Assembly (NCBI RefSeq): GCF_025961315.1
Contig: NZ_JAOQNK010000001.1
Location: 4,774,001 to 4,838,000 of the forward strand
DNA: 64,000 nucleotides
DNA from: Sphingobacterium kitahiroshimense
Lineage (GTDB): Bacteria; Bacteroidota; Bacteroidia; Sphingobacteriales; Sphingobacteriaceae
Direction of reading: 5' to 3'
In this document: positions 15,784 to 24,657 of the stretch, one piece after another
How the letters are laid out: the number at the start of each line of letters is the position of its first letter
How positions within the stretch are numbered: the stretch's first letter is position 1
Notes under the pieces: model-generated
The model's input: the letters and a program-made list of their open reading frames with translations, nothing else
Databases searched by the model: none
What the model was told of the DNA's origin: nothing
Program-made: the position numbers and the translations under genes

Positions 15784-17501
15784 GCTTAAAGGTTAGTAGA
15801 TTAAATTACGCGGCGATATTTGGACCTACAGGGGGAGATAAAGTTCGCTTAGGAGATACAGAAATCATCATAGAAGTTGAAAAAGATTATGCTTACTATG
15901 GTGATGAGGCAAAGTTTGGAGGCGGTAAAACTATTCGTGATGGTATGTGTCAATCTTCGGTGCATACGCGTGATGAAGGTACATTGGATTTAGTGATCAC
16001 AGATGCGATTATCATTGATCACTGGGGTATTGTAAAAGGTGATATCGGGATCAAAGACGGAAAAATTGTTGGTGTAGGTCGCGCGGGTAATCCGGATACG
16101 ATGGATAATATCACACCAAATATGATTATTGGTGCTTCGACCGAAGTTCATGGTGGTGCTGGATTTATTGTTACTCCAGGAGGTATTGATACGCATATTC
16201 ACTACATCAGTCCTACACAGACGGAAACTGCTTTATACAGTGGTATTACGACTATGATCGGTGGTGGTACTGGTCCTGCTGATGGTACGAATGCGACAAC
16301 GGTAACACCAGGGAAATGGAATATCCGTAAAATGATGCAGGCTGTTGAAGCTTTACCTATGAATTTTGGTTTTTTCGGTAAAGGTAATGTGGGGACAGAA
16401 CAACCGATCGTGGAGCAGATCGAGGCTGGTGTACTGGGGGTGAAAATTCATGAGGATTGGGGCGCTACTCCTGCGACTATCGACCGTGCACTTTCTGTGG
16501 CTGATCAATATGATGTACAAGTCGCAATTCATACGGATACGTTGAATGAAGCTGGATTTTTAGAAGATACTATGGCAGCGATCAATGGTCGCGTCATTCA
16601 TACCTTCCATACTGAAGGTGCTGGTGGTGGTCATGCCCCAGATATCATTAAATCGGCGATGTACCCGAACGTATTGCCTGCGTCTACAAACCCGACTCGT
16701 CCGTTTACTAAAAATACGATTGATGAACATCTGGATATGTTGATGGTCTGTCACCATTTAAGTAAAGATATTCCTGAAGATGTTGCTTTTGCGGATTCCC
16801 GTATTCGTCCTGAAACGATTGCTGCGGAAGATATTCTACAAGATCGAGGTGTTTTCAGTATCATGAGTTCGGATTCTCAAGCAATGGGCCGCGTAGGTGA
16901 GGTTATTACCAGAACATGGCAAACTGCTGATAAGATGAAGAAACAGACTGGTGCGCTTCCTGAAGATGAAGGTACTGGAAATGATAACTTTAGAGCTAGA
17001 CGTTATGTTGCTAAATATACGATCAATCCTGCGATAGCACACGGTATCTCTAAATACGTGGGTTCTATAGAACAGGGTAAAATAGCGGATATGGTGATCT
17101 GGCGTCCTGCTTTGTTTGGTGCTAAGCCTGAAATGATTATTAAGGGCGGAATGATTATCGCTTCGAAAATGGGAGATGCCAATGCATCTATTCCTACACC
17201 TCAACCGATCATCTTGCGTACGATGTATGGTGGTTATGGTAAAGCATTGACAGAGACTTGTTTCAACTTTGTTTCTAAAATTTCGATTGAAAAGGGAATC
17301 AAAGAGGAGTACGGATTGAGTAAAACATTACTACCTGTGGAAAACTGCCGTAATATCTCCAAAAAAGATATGATTCACAATGATGCTACTCCAGAAATCA
17401 TCGTTAATCCAGAAAACTATGAAGTGAGTGTCGATGGTGAGGTGATCAAATGTGAACCGATTGATAAGGTTGCTTTGGGACAATTGTATTTCTTGTTTTA
17501 A
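15780..17501 (+). CDS. ureC: Urease subunit alpha (catalytic)
   Basis: The 573-residue catalytic subunit carrying the dinuclear nickel centre. All active-site residues are present at a constant +5 offset from the Klebsiella enzyme: H139 and H141, the lysine to be carbamylated K222 (in GVKIHEDWGA), H251, H277, the flap C324 and H325 (MVCHHL), and D365 (SSDSQAMG). The enzyme is therefore expected to be active. It is cytoplasmic and needs UreD, UreE, UreF and UreG, all encoded downstream. A perfect hairpin follows the stop codon. Confidence 0.98.
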   Translation: MSLKVSRLNYAAIFGPTGGDKVRLGDTEIIIEVEKDYAYYGDEAKFGGGKTIRDGMCQSSVHTRDEGTLDLVITDAIIIDHWGIVKGDIGIKDGKIVGVGRAGNPDTMDNITPNMIIGASTEVHGGAGFIVTPGGIDTHIHYISPTQTETALYSGITTMIGGGTGPADGTNATTVTPGKWNIRKMMQAVEALPMNFGFFGKGNVGTEQPIVEQIEAGVLGVKIHEDWGATPATIDRALSVADQYDVQVAIHTDTLNEAGFLEDTMAAINGRVIHTFHTEGAGGGHAPDIIKSAMYPNVLPASTNPTRPFTKNTIDEHLDMLMVCHHLSKDIPEDVAFADSRIRPETIAAEDILQDRGVFSIMSSDSQAMGRVGEVITRTWQTADKMKKQTGALPEDEGTGNDNFRARRYVAKYTINPAIAHGISKYVGSIEQGKIADMVIWRPALFGAKPEMIIKGGMIIASKMGDANASIPTPQPIILRTMYGGYGKALTETCFNFVSKISIEKGIKEEYGLSKTLLPVENCRNISKKDMIHNDATPEIIVNPENYEVSVDGEVIKCEPIDKVALGQLYFLF

Positions 17502-17515
17502 TATGATCGCTAATT

Positions 17516-17546
17516 TTTATGGTGTGACACTAGGTCACACCATAAA
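17516..17546 (+). promoter_or_regulatory. Perfect 13-bp intercistronic hairpin after ureC
   Basis: TTTATGGTGTGAC (17516-17528) pairs perfectly with 17534-17546 around an ACTAG loop. No T-tract follows, so it probably stabilises or processes the ureABC message and sets lower expression of the downstream accessory genes, or it is an operator between transcription units. Confidence 0.5.
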
Positions 17547-17562
17547 TTGTGAATAAATAATA

Positions 17563-18153
17563 ATGAAAAATTTGAAACTATTTTTGGCAAGCTGTTTAGC
17601 AATAGCATGCTTTTCGATACAATCTGCCTACGCACAAAAAGGTGGTGTTATGCTTTATGGTTCATTTAATTACCATGAAACTGAAGCAGGTCATCAGCTA
17701 AGTGCGGCACCACTGGGGGTCGGTTATTTTTTTAATGATAATATGAATGTGGGGCTGAACTATGGTTTCAATACTTCGAAAAATAAGGCATTGGATTTTA
17801 CTGATCATTTTCATGAGGTCGGACCATTTTACAGCAATACTTGGCCTTTAGGTAAACATTTTAATTTAATTGGTCAGGTTGAGGCTCATTATATATGGGG
17901 AAATGAGCATGTTGTCAATGCCGCTAATGTGATGGCTGATGGTAGCTATAACGGTTACTTACTGAGAGCCTATCCTCTGGTTGGTATTAGCTTAGGTAAA
18001 GGTTGGGCACTTAAAGCAAAAGTTGCAGAGCTTTCTTATAAGAAAAAACACAGTAAAGATGCTTCTATCGCAAATGATCATGAAATTATCACTGGAATCA
18101 ATGGTTCTACGGTTGGTCTAGGGATATCAAAAAATTTATTTATTAAGGGATAA
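17563..18153 (+). CDS. Outer membrane beta-barrel protein in the urease operon
   Basis: A 196-residue protein with a clear signal peptide (cleavage after SAYAQ, about residue 25), followed by alternating amphipathic strands with many aromatics and glycines. This is typical of 8-strand outer-membrane barrels, and the end (VGLGISKNLFIKG) is strand-like. Histidines are frequent. It is set between ureC and ureE, and the next gene starts 3 bases after its stop, so it is part of the operon. It may help urea or nickel cross the outer membrane or be a surface structural protein; family precision is limited. Confidence 0.7.
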   Translation: MKNLKLFLASCLAIACFSIQSAYAQKGGVMLYGSFNYHETEAGHQLSAAPLGVGYFFNDNMNVGLNYGFNTSKNKALDFTDHFHEVGPFYSNTWPLGKHFNLIGQVEAHYIWGNEHVVNAANVMADGSYNGYLLRAYPLVGISLGKGWALKAKVAELSYKKKHSKDASIANDHEIITGINGSTVGLGISKNLFIKG

Positions 18154-18155
18154 TA

Positions 18156-18653
18156 ATGATTATTACAGAAATCACAAGGAATATCAAAAATGAGGTGGTC
18201 AGTAAGCGTTGTGATCTGCTCATTATTGAGTGGTACGAATCTACGAAACGTATTCAACGTTTGCGTACGGAGGAGGGCATGGATATCGCCTTTAAATTAT
18301 TGGGGAATACTTCTCAATTGCATAATGGGGATATTCTATATGAGGATGCTGACAAAATTGTTGTGATTGCTATTCGTAGTTGTGATGTAATCTGTATAGA
18401 ATCGTTGAATTTTTTGGAGATTGCTTTTATTAGTTGTGAAATAGGAAATAAGCATTTGCCTCTATTTATTGAGGGGAATGAATTGCTTATCCCTTTTGAG
18501 CGAACGATGCAAAGTTGGCTGAATAAGCAGGGGATTCCCTACACGCTTGCTTCTCGTCAGTTATTAAGTCAGTTGAATGCTAATGTCGATGCAAATTATC
18601 ATCGTGAGCTCAAATTTTCGACAAAGGGTATCCCTTTATTTATTAAAGCATAA
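18156..18653 (+). CDS. ureE: Urease accessory protein UreE, second copy
   Basis: A 165-residue UreE-type nickel chaperone bearing IEWYEST near the start, a NGDILYED turn and the hallmark GNKHLPLF around residues 107-114. It has no histidine-rich C-terminus. Sequence similarity to the first ureE at 8059 is low outside the hallmark, so the duplication is old or the copies were acquired separately. This copy is in the canonical place before ureF. Confidence 0.88.
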   Translation: MIITEITRNIKNEVVSKRCDLLIIEWYESTKRIQRLRTEEGMDIAFKLLGNTSQLHNGDILYEDADKIVVIAIRSCDVICIESLNFLEIAFISCEIGNKHLPLFIEGNELLIPFERTMQSWLNKQGIPYTLASRQLLSQLNANVDANYHRELKFSTKGIPLFIKA

Positions 18654-18658
18654 AATAT

Positions 18659-19348
18659 ATGGAAAATAAATTTCTAGGCAAGCTTCTTCATTTGTCAGAT
18701 CCGACGTTACCAATCGGTGGGTTTACCCATTCGAATGGATTAGAGACCTATGTGCAGAAGGAGATCGTACATAATAAAGCTACTGCAGAGTCGTATGTGA
18801 GACACAATTTGTGGTACAACTTGAAGTTTAATGATGCAGCTTTGATGCGTCTTGCTTATGATGCTACTCGAAATGATGATTTGGATTTGTTGCGCTCTTT
18901 GGATGAGGAGTGTACGGCATTGAAGAGTCCGAAGGAAATCCGTGAAGCGAGTAAGAAATTGGGTGTACGCTTGTATAAGATTTTTTCGCGATATCAGGAG
19001 CAACCGATATTGATTTGTTGGGGTGAGTTGATTAAACAGAAGAAAGTGGATAGTCATTATTGTTTGGTGTATGGTATGTTGGCTGCTTTATTAGACATCC
19101 CGATTCGGGAAGCTTTGCATGGTTACTATTACAATGTTGCTATCACTATGGTGACTAATGCTGTAAAATTAGTTCCTCTCGGACAGTTGGATGGGCAGGA
19201 TATCTTGTTTTATCTGCATGATGACCTGATGACTTTATGTGATGAGACTTTGGAGGTGGATCGTGATCTGATCGGTTTATGTAATGTTGGATTTGATATC
19301 CGGTGTATGCAACATGAGCGGTTGTACACACGGGTTTACATTTCTTAA
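18659..19348 (+). CDS. ureF: Urease accessory protein UreF
   Basis: A 229-residue all-helical accessory protein that forms the UreD-UreF-UreG activation complex and acts as a GTPase regulator. It starts with the UreF signature LLHLSDPTLPIGGFTHSNGLE and contains later helices and the PLGQLDGQ segment typical of the C-terminal half. It follows ureE by 5 bases and precedes ureG by 14. Confidence 0.95.
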   Translation: MENKFLGKLLHLSDPTLPIGGFTHSNGLETYVQKEIVHNKATAESYVRHNLWYNLKFNDAALMRLAYDATRNDDLDLLRSLDEECTALKSPKEIREASKKLGVRLYKIFSRYQEQPILICWGELIKQKKVDSHYCLVYGMLAALLDIPIREALHGYYYNVAITMVTNAVKLVPLGQLDGQDILFYLHDDLMTLCDETLEVDRDLIGLCNVGFDIRCMQHERLYTRVYIS

Positions 19349-19362
19349 TTAAATACGAACAA

Positions 19363-20001
19363 ATGGAAAATAGAAAATATGTTAAGATAGGTGTGGGTGG
19401 TCCGGTTGGATCTGGAAAAACTGCACTGTTGGAATGTTTATGTAAACGTTTGAAACATGAATTGAATCTAGCGGTTATTACCAATGATATTTATACGAAG
19501 GAGGATGCTGAATACATGGCTAAAAACAGTACGTTGTCTCCTGATCGTATTATTGGAGTAGAAACAGGTGGTTGCCCGCATACGGCTATCCGTGAGGATG
19601 CGAGCATGAATCTAGAGGCTGTGGAAGAACTTGCTGAACGCTTTCCAGATCTTGAATTGATCTTGATTGAGAGTGGCGGTGATAATTTGACTTCAACTTA
19701 TAGTCCTGATCTTGCGGATATCACCATTTTTGTGATCGATGTGGGTGAGGGCGAAAAGATGCCCCGTAAAGGTGGACCGGCGATTACCCGATCAGATTTA
19801 TTGTTGATCAATAAGATGGATTTGGCTCCTTATGTTGGTGCTAGTCTGGAGGTGATGGAGTATGATGCTCGGAAAATGCGAAAAGGGGCACCGTTTTTAT
19901 TTTCGAATTTGAAGACAGGAACGGGATTGGATGAAATCATTGGATGGATCAAAAAATATGCATTACTGCATGATGTAGCTGAACCTAATTTATTGCGTTA
20001 A
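19363..20001 (+). CDS. ureG: Urease accessory GTPase UreG
   Basis: A 212-residue SIMIBI GTPase that couples GTP hydrolysis to nickel delivery into urease. It shows Walker A GPVGSGKTAL, the metal-binding CPH motif in TGGCPHTAIREDASMN, ESGGDNL and the NKMDL specificity motif. All catalytic motifs are intact. UreG and HypB are paralogous nickel GTPases, so the region encodes both routes. Confidence 0.97.
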   Translation: MENRKYVKIGVGGPVGSGKTALLECLCKRLKHELNLAVITNDIYTKEDAEYMAKNSTLSPDRIIGVETGGCPHTAIREDASMNLEAVEELAERFPDLELILIESGGDNLTSTYSPDLADITIFVIDVGEGEKMPRKGGPAITRSDLLLINKMDLAPYVGASLEVMEYDARKMRKGAPFLFSNLKTGTGLDEIIGWIKKYALLHDVAEPNLLR

Positions 20002-20002
20002 T

Positions 20003-20794
20003 ATGATCTGTTCTTTAAATATCAACGTTGCCCATCGTGAAGGCAAGTCTTATCTCAAGGATGCTTATGTCACACAGCCTTTTCGTATCGTTCCAGTAGG
20101 ACAATACAGGAGGGATAAAGGGGCATACTTGATGATTATGAGCTCATCACCGGGGTTATTGGATGGTGATGATCATCGTATCCAAATTACGATAGATCCT
20201 GGTGCTAAATTGCAATTGCAGACTCAAGCGTATCAGCGTCTTTTTCATATGAAAGGTAAATCGGTACAAAAAACGGAAGTTACGCTCGGCGAAGGTGCGG
20301 TGTTTTCTTTTGTTCCGCACCCTATTGTTCCTCAAAATTCTTCTCATTTTCTCAGCCATAATATTATCCACATGCAAAAAAACTGTCACCTCATCTTGAG
20401 TGATATTGTGACTTGTGGACGGAAACTGTCGGGAGAGATTTTTGAGTATAATCATTTTCAGAATCTGACTCAATGTTATGTGGATGGCCGACTGATATTG
20501 AAAGATAATGTACTGTTGCAACCTGATAAATTGCCGATACAGGATATCGGGATATTGGAAGGTTTTACCCATCAGGGAACGTTTATTTATCTCAATTCTG
20601 CTGGGAAAGCTGTTGGGGGCTGGATTGAAAAATTCCATCAACAGTATGAACATGTCACGGATATCGAATTTGGAATCAGTGCGCTTCAGTATGATGGGTT
20701 TATGATCCGAATATTGGGTTATGGTGCCGAGCAGTTGTTTACTATTTTTCAGGAGATCCAGCAGGAACTGTGGGATGCTGAACTCCTTATTTAA
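20003..20794 (+). CDS. ureD: Urease accessory protein UreD/UreH
   Basis: A 263-residue accessory protein that binds apo-urease and provides the path for nickel entry. Family features are the early GQYRRDKGAYLMIMSSSPG segment, LLDGDDHRIQITIDPGAKL and the TQAYQRLFHM motif. It begins one base after the ureG stop. Placing ureD last rather than first in the accessory set is common in Bacteroidota. Confidence 0.93.
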   Translation: MICSLNINVAHREGKSYLKDAYVTQPFRIVPVGQYRRDKGAYLMIMSSSPGLLDGDDHRIQITIDPGAKLQLQTQAYQRLFHMKGKSVQKTEVTLGEGAVFSFVPHPIVPQNSSHFLSHNIIHMQKNCHLILSDIVTCGRKLSGEIFEYNHFQNLTQCYVDGRLILKDNVLLQPDKLPIQDIGILEGFTHQGTFIYLNSAGKAVGGWIEKFHQQYEHVTDIEFGISALQYDGFMIRILGYGAEQLFTIFQEIQQELWDAELLI

Positions 20795-20802
20795 TCATTT
20801 TA

Positions 20803-21741
20803 ATGAGACTATATTTTAGTCTTATCTTATCAATTTATCTCAAAATGAGGGATCAAGTTTTAGCTTATATAAAAGCTTTTTTTAGAGGTTTCGGACAGAT
20901 CATGTTGCAAGGTAATGCTTGGACAGGCATATTATTTATTGGTGCTATTTTATATGACTCGACCTTAATGGGCTTTGCGGGTATATTGGCTAATGTTGTA
21001 GGGGTTGCAACAGCTAAAATACTGAAATATGATAAAGATCATATTGATAATGGATTATTTGGTTTTAATGCTTCTTTGTTTGGTGTAGCGCTTGTTTTTT
21101 ACTTTGAAGCGAATATCTGGATCTGGATGACATTGATTCTTGGTTCCATGTTAACCACTCTTATGATGGGTTTTGCGCTCAAAAGAAATTTACCTGCTTT
21201 TACTTTTCCTTTCATAGCTGTTACCTGGATTTCACTGTATATCCTGAGTATTCCACAGCTTGCAATGCCTACTGTATCACAACATTTTGTTGATATCCAA
21301 GAAATGGATGATTTCTTGATCGAGGGACATGCTTTCGGGCAAGTGATCTTTCAAGGAAGCCTGATTGCGGGATTGGTCTTTTTCCTTGGGGTATTTATGA
21401 GCAATCCGATGGCTGCACTTTATGCTTTCGCCGCTGTGATTATCAGCATTTACCTATCTCATTATGGTCATGAATCGGAAACTATGATCAGCAACGGAAC
21501 GTTTAGCTTTAATGCTGTACTCTGTGGCATTGCTTTAAGCGGTACTCGTGTGCGGGATGGATTATATGTCCTTATTGCTGTCGTGATTGCGACTTATTGT
21601 GATCATGTGCTTGTGCACTATGGGTGGACGACATTGACTTTTCCGTTTGTAGTGGCTATGTGGGCAATGGAACCTGTTAAACGTCTGGATAAATGGATCG
21701 TGGGGCGGTTTGAAGAAACTTTTAAAAGCCGATTGTCCTAA
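20803..21741 (+). CDS. Urea transporter, UT family
   Basis: A 312-residue inner-membrane channel with about ten hydrophobic helices arranged as two homologous halves. Repeated FGFNASLFGVAL and FSFNAVLCGIAL segments are the UT signature, and TFPFIAVTW / TFPFVVAMW close each half. It would bring urea to the cytoplasmic urease. The listed ATG may be upstream of the true start: an internal Met at MRDQVLAY (about residue 15) is a good alternative. Confidence 0.93.
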   Translation: MRLYFSLILSIYLKMRDQVLAYIKAFFRGFGQIMLQGNAWTGILFIGAILYDSTLMGFAGILANVVGVATAKILKYDKDHIDNGLFGFNASLFGVALVFYFEANIWIWMTLILGSMLTTLMMGFALKRNLPAFTFPFIAVTWISLYILSIPQLAMPTVSQHFVDIQEMDDFLIEGHAFGQVIFQGSLIAGLVFFLGVFMSNPMAALYAFAAVIISIYLSHYGHESETMISNGTFSFNAVLCGIALSGTRVRDGLYVLIAVVIATYCDHVLVHYGWTTLTFPFVVAMWAMEPVKRLDKWIVGRFEETFKSRLS

Positions 21742-21762
21742 AACAATAAAACTTAGCTGCTA

Positions 21763-21804
21763 TACAAACTGATCAATGGTTGAGTGGCCATTGATTAGTT
21801 TGTA
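21763..21804 (+). promoter_or_regulatory. Long hairpin after the urea transporter gene
   Basis: A 17-bp stem (21763-21779 with 21788-21804, one G-U pair) encloses an 8-base loop. A smaller ACTGGT/ACCAGT hairpin follows at 21804-21824. No T-tract follows either, so these look like message-stability or regulatory structures between the transporter and the DUF2490 gene. Confidence 0.5.
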
Positions 21805-21847
21805 CTGGTATATAACAGACCAGTGGTCATAAAAAACTATATAATCG

Positions 21848-22651
21848 ATGAAAAATACTCTTTATAAAATATTATCCTTACTCTTTCTTGTTATCAGTCC
21901 ATTTTTATTACTTCATGCTCAGATTAGTCCTCCTGGATTGGGAAAAGCAAAAACGGCTTCTTGGTCTGCCATTGGTCTTAAAAGACAACTGGATAGTACT
22001 GGTACGAAAGAAGCTTTAACTTACCTCGGCCTAGGAACCAAAAGTACACTTGATGATTCAAATCCTTTTCATAAACAAGCTATTTTTGTCCTCAATCACG
22101 AGGTATATCATAAGTTTGCTAAGAACCAGCAATATAGTTATGCTTTGAGCTATCGTCGTCAAAATGTATATGATGCAGATGCTCCTTATCATGGTGAAGG
22201 AGTAGAGCAGGAGTTTCGCTTGTATGGGCGCTATGCTTATAGTTTCAGATTCGGTGAGCGCTGGAAATGGAAAAATACAGTCAGACAGGAATTTCGTAAA
22301 TTTTTTACAGCAGATTTTAATAAAGCTGAGGAGAATTTTCAATTGCGGACTAGGCTTAAAACACAGATGAATCTGAAACTCTCGGATAGAAATAAACAGG
22401 AACTTGCATTTAGTGCTGAGGGTCTGTTTGCAGTAAGCAAAATGTATGAGCCGAAAGATGAGTGGTCAAAATTTGCTTATAAGGAAGCGCGTTTCGCTTT
22501 ATATTACATGACGGATATTGCGCATACACCCTTGCACCTTGATGTTGGATATATGAATGATTTAATTAAAGGCTATAGTCAAGCGGACTTTGGTGTTCAC
22601 TATCTTGCTGTTGATCTGATTTGGAATCTGCCTTATAAAAAGAAGCATTAA
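21848..22651 (+). CDS. DUF2490-like outer membrane protein
   Basis: A 267-residue protein with a signal peptide (ending LLHAQ) and strand-rich sequence full of aromatic/arginine pairs, as in DUF2490 barrels: GEGVEQEFRLYGRYAYSF, LRTRLKTQMNLKL and a late LDVGYMNDL segment. It is probably an outer-membrane barrel of unknown cargo. It follows the urea transporter but is separated by hairpins, and its stop overlaps the end of the convergent AraC gene by 4 bases. Confidence 0.65.
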   Translation: MKNTLYKILSLLFLVISPFLLLHAQISPPGLGKAKTASWSAIGLKRQLDSTGTKEALTYLGLGTKSTLDDSNPFHKQAIFVLNHEVYHKFAKNQQYSYALSYRRQNVYDADAPYHGEGVEQEFRLYGRYAYSFRFGERWKWKNTVRQEFRKFFTADFNKAEENFQLRTRLKTQMNLKLSDRNKQELAFSAEGLFAVSKMYEPKDEWSKFAYKEARFALYYMTDIAHTPLHLDVGYMNDLIKGYSQADFGVHYLAVDLIWNLPYKKKH

Positions 22652-23535
22652 TCGGAAAGAAATTTGTGTTTGCGATAATCACTGGGTGAATAACCGGTGA
22701 CTTTCTTGAATAAACGTGTAAAGTAGGATGGGGATTTATATTTCATTTCGAATGCAATGCCTGCAATATCTCTTGTCGCATCCTGTAATAAGATTTGACT
22801 ATGTAGTATACTGATTTCGTTGATCCACTGTTTAGGAGGCTTATTGGTTGCTTCCTTCACACATTTGTTGAGGTAGTTTTCGGATATATGTAATAAGTTG
22901 GCATAGAATAAAACATTCTTGTGATCTGTGTGAAATTTTTGTACGAATTCTCGAAATCGAAATGCAATATCCAATTGTCTACTCATCGGTGCTTTTACTT
23001 CGTAATCTGTTTTAATTATTTTTAACAGTATACATTGTAGCATTGATACACAGATCTCCATAACTTTTCCTTCGGTAAACAGCTCTTCTTCCAAGAGTTC
23101 AAGCATTTTTTGAATCCATACAGAGACGTGCTCTGACAAGGGGGTAAAGGGATGTGAATTGAAAAACCGGATATCATTGATGCCTAATTCAATATCTGTA
23201 ACGATTTCGTTTTCATAAACGACAAAAAAACCTTCGGCATCATCTGAAATCGCTAAAGTAGCAGTAATATTTCCCTGTTTGACATTAATCACTTGATTTT
23301 CAGCTAAGGTGTATGCCCCTGATTCCAGATGTTGTGTTAAAGTTCCTTTAGTAACAAAGATTAGGAAATTGAAGGTAGTACGGTAAGGAATGACAGGCAT
23401 GAGAATACTTCGTAGGTAATTTTCGATGCGGTATACCTGTATTTTGCTTTCATTGAATAGATTATGATCTGTTACATCAGGCAAAAAAAGCTTTTTGTAT
23501 TCGTAATTGTTGATAATCTTAATCGACGATTTCAT
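22648..23535 (-). CDS. AraC family transcriptional regulator
   Basis: A 295-residue regulator. The N-terminal half is a cupin-like sensing domain (about 1-150; TLAENQVINVKQGNITA), and the C-terminal half (about 195-295) has two helix-turn-helix motifs ending with the AraC signature KYKSPSYFTRLFKKVTGYSP. The gene is convergent with the urease region rather than divergent from it. A TATATTTG -7 element lies on the minus strand at 23602-23595. Its target is unknown; control of the urease or DUF2490 genes is possible only by proximity. Confidence 0.9.
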   Translation of the reverse strand: MKSSIKIINNYEYKKLFLPDVTDHNLFNESKIQVYRIENYLRSILMPVIPYRTTFNFLIFVTKGTLTQHLESGAYTLAENQVINVKQGNITATLAISDDAEGFFVVYENEIVTDIELGINDIRFFNSHPFTPLSEHVSVWIQKMLELLEEELFTEGKVMEICVSMLQCILLKIIKTDYEVKAPMSRQLDIAFRFREFVQKFHTDHKNVLFYANLLHISENYLNKCVKEATNKPPKQWINEISILHSQILLQDATRDIAGIAFEMKYKSPSYFTRLFKKVTGYSPSDYRKHKFLSD

Positions 23536-23683
23536 AGTGCTATTTCTCTAAAAAACCTTTTCATATGATGTTGATGAAAGAGATTGTGTATGTACAAATA
23601 TACGATTTAGCGACCTAATTTACAGTGTAATCCTATCGATAAAATTTGTTTTTAACTGGAATTTTTCTTCATATTATCTCATA

Positions 23684-23710
23684 AAAAAAGCTCCAATCCG
23701 GAGCTTTTTT
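23684..23710 (-). terminator. Intrinsic terminator for the META lipoprotein gene
   Basis: AGCTCC and GGAGCT form the core of an A/T-flanked hairpin, with long A and T runs extending the stem. On the minus strand the T-run follows the stem. It lies 28 bases beyond the lipoprotein stop. Confidence 0.85.
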
Positions 23711-23737
23711 ATGTTTAGTTTTAATCTTTTATTGTTT

Positions 23738-24526
23738 TTATTTTTTTTGGAATCGCATCATCGCAATATCGCCCATAATCAGAGTCAATGTATTTCCGTT
23801 GACATCGAAGGAAGTGATTTTCTCCAGCGTGCTGAAGTATACACTTTCTCCTGAACCTTCGCAGGCCATTTTAGTAGATGCTAGTGGACCAAAACTAATG
23901 TGGTTGTTTTCGGTTTTGAAAGTTCCATTGTAATTATTGCAACTACTGTTTCCAGATACTTTTTTTGCTGTCAAATCAAAGGTGATCGTAGGCTTTTTAT
24001 TTGGATATAGACCTTCAAATGCAATACGTGGTCCAGATACATAATCTAATTCCCATGTACCTGCTAGTGCTTGCTCACCTTTTTCTGCTTTGATAAGCGT
24101 AAATTTAGCTAATGTTTTTCCACCTTTTTTTAAACTCAATACTTCTCCTTCTATTGTGTAGGTATCTACTGCTATAATGTTTTTTGATAACGCCTGTTCT
24201 ATCTCGAACTCAGGACAAGCCATCATTGTGGAAATACCTTGTTCAAATTTAATTTTGTTTTTTCCCGTGATATTTACTGCTCCACCTAAAGTATTACAAC
24301 CTGCATTTGCAGCATATCTATCGTCTTCAAACTGTAAGAAGGGGACACGTCCGTTTACCTGTGCTGGTACTGTTTTTCCATCTACTTCGATCAGTTGCCA
24401 CTTGTTTCCTTTTAGCTGCATAGTTTCTGTAGTCGAATGCTCTTTGTTCGTATTTTTTTTGAAAACTGAACAACTGCTTAATCCAACGATCAGCGTTGCC
24501 ATGATTAAAATCTGATTAAATTTCAT
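23738..24526 (-). CDS. Lipoprotein with two META domains
   Basis: A 262-residue lipoprotein (lipobox LSSC, about residue 19) with two tandem META/HslJ-type domains. The first (about 40-145) contains KWQLIEVDG, AANAGCNTLGG and STMMACPEFE; the second (about 155-262) contains TWELDYVSG, SGNSSCNNYNG and STKMACEG. The paired cysteines in each repeat are typical. META proteins are associated with stress or heat responses in the envelope; the precise role is unknown. Confidence 0.9.
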   Translation of the reverse strand: MKFNQILIMATLIVGLSSCSVFKKNTNKEHSTTETMQLKGNKWQLIEVDGKTVPAQVNGRVPFLQFEDDRYAANAGCNTLGGAVNITGKNKIKFEQGISTMMACPEFEIEQALSKNIIAVDTYTIEGEVLSLKKGGKTLAKFTLIKAEKGEQALAGTWELDYVSGPRIAFEGLYPNKKPTITFDLTAKKVSGNSSCNNYNGTFKTENNHISFGPLASTKMACEGSGESVYFSTLEKITSFDVNGNTLTLIMGDIAMMRFQKK

Positions 24527-24600
24527 CTTTTATCTTTTTTTGATATGATTGTTTAACAATAATTAGAACGTTTGGTTTGAGTGAATGCTACATTTTATAC

Positions 24601-24635
24601 AAAAAAAGAGGAAACCTATTCGGGTTTCCTCTTTT
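24601..24635 (-). terminator. Intrinsic terminator after yidC
   Basis: AAAAGAGGAAACC (24604-24616) pairs with 24623-24635. On the minus strand the stem is followed by a seven-T run, placed just beyond the yidC stop. Confidence 0.85.
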
Positions 24636-24657
24636 AATCAGCACTATAGAATTGCTG

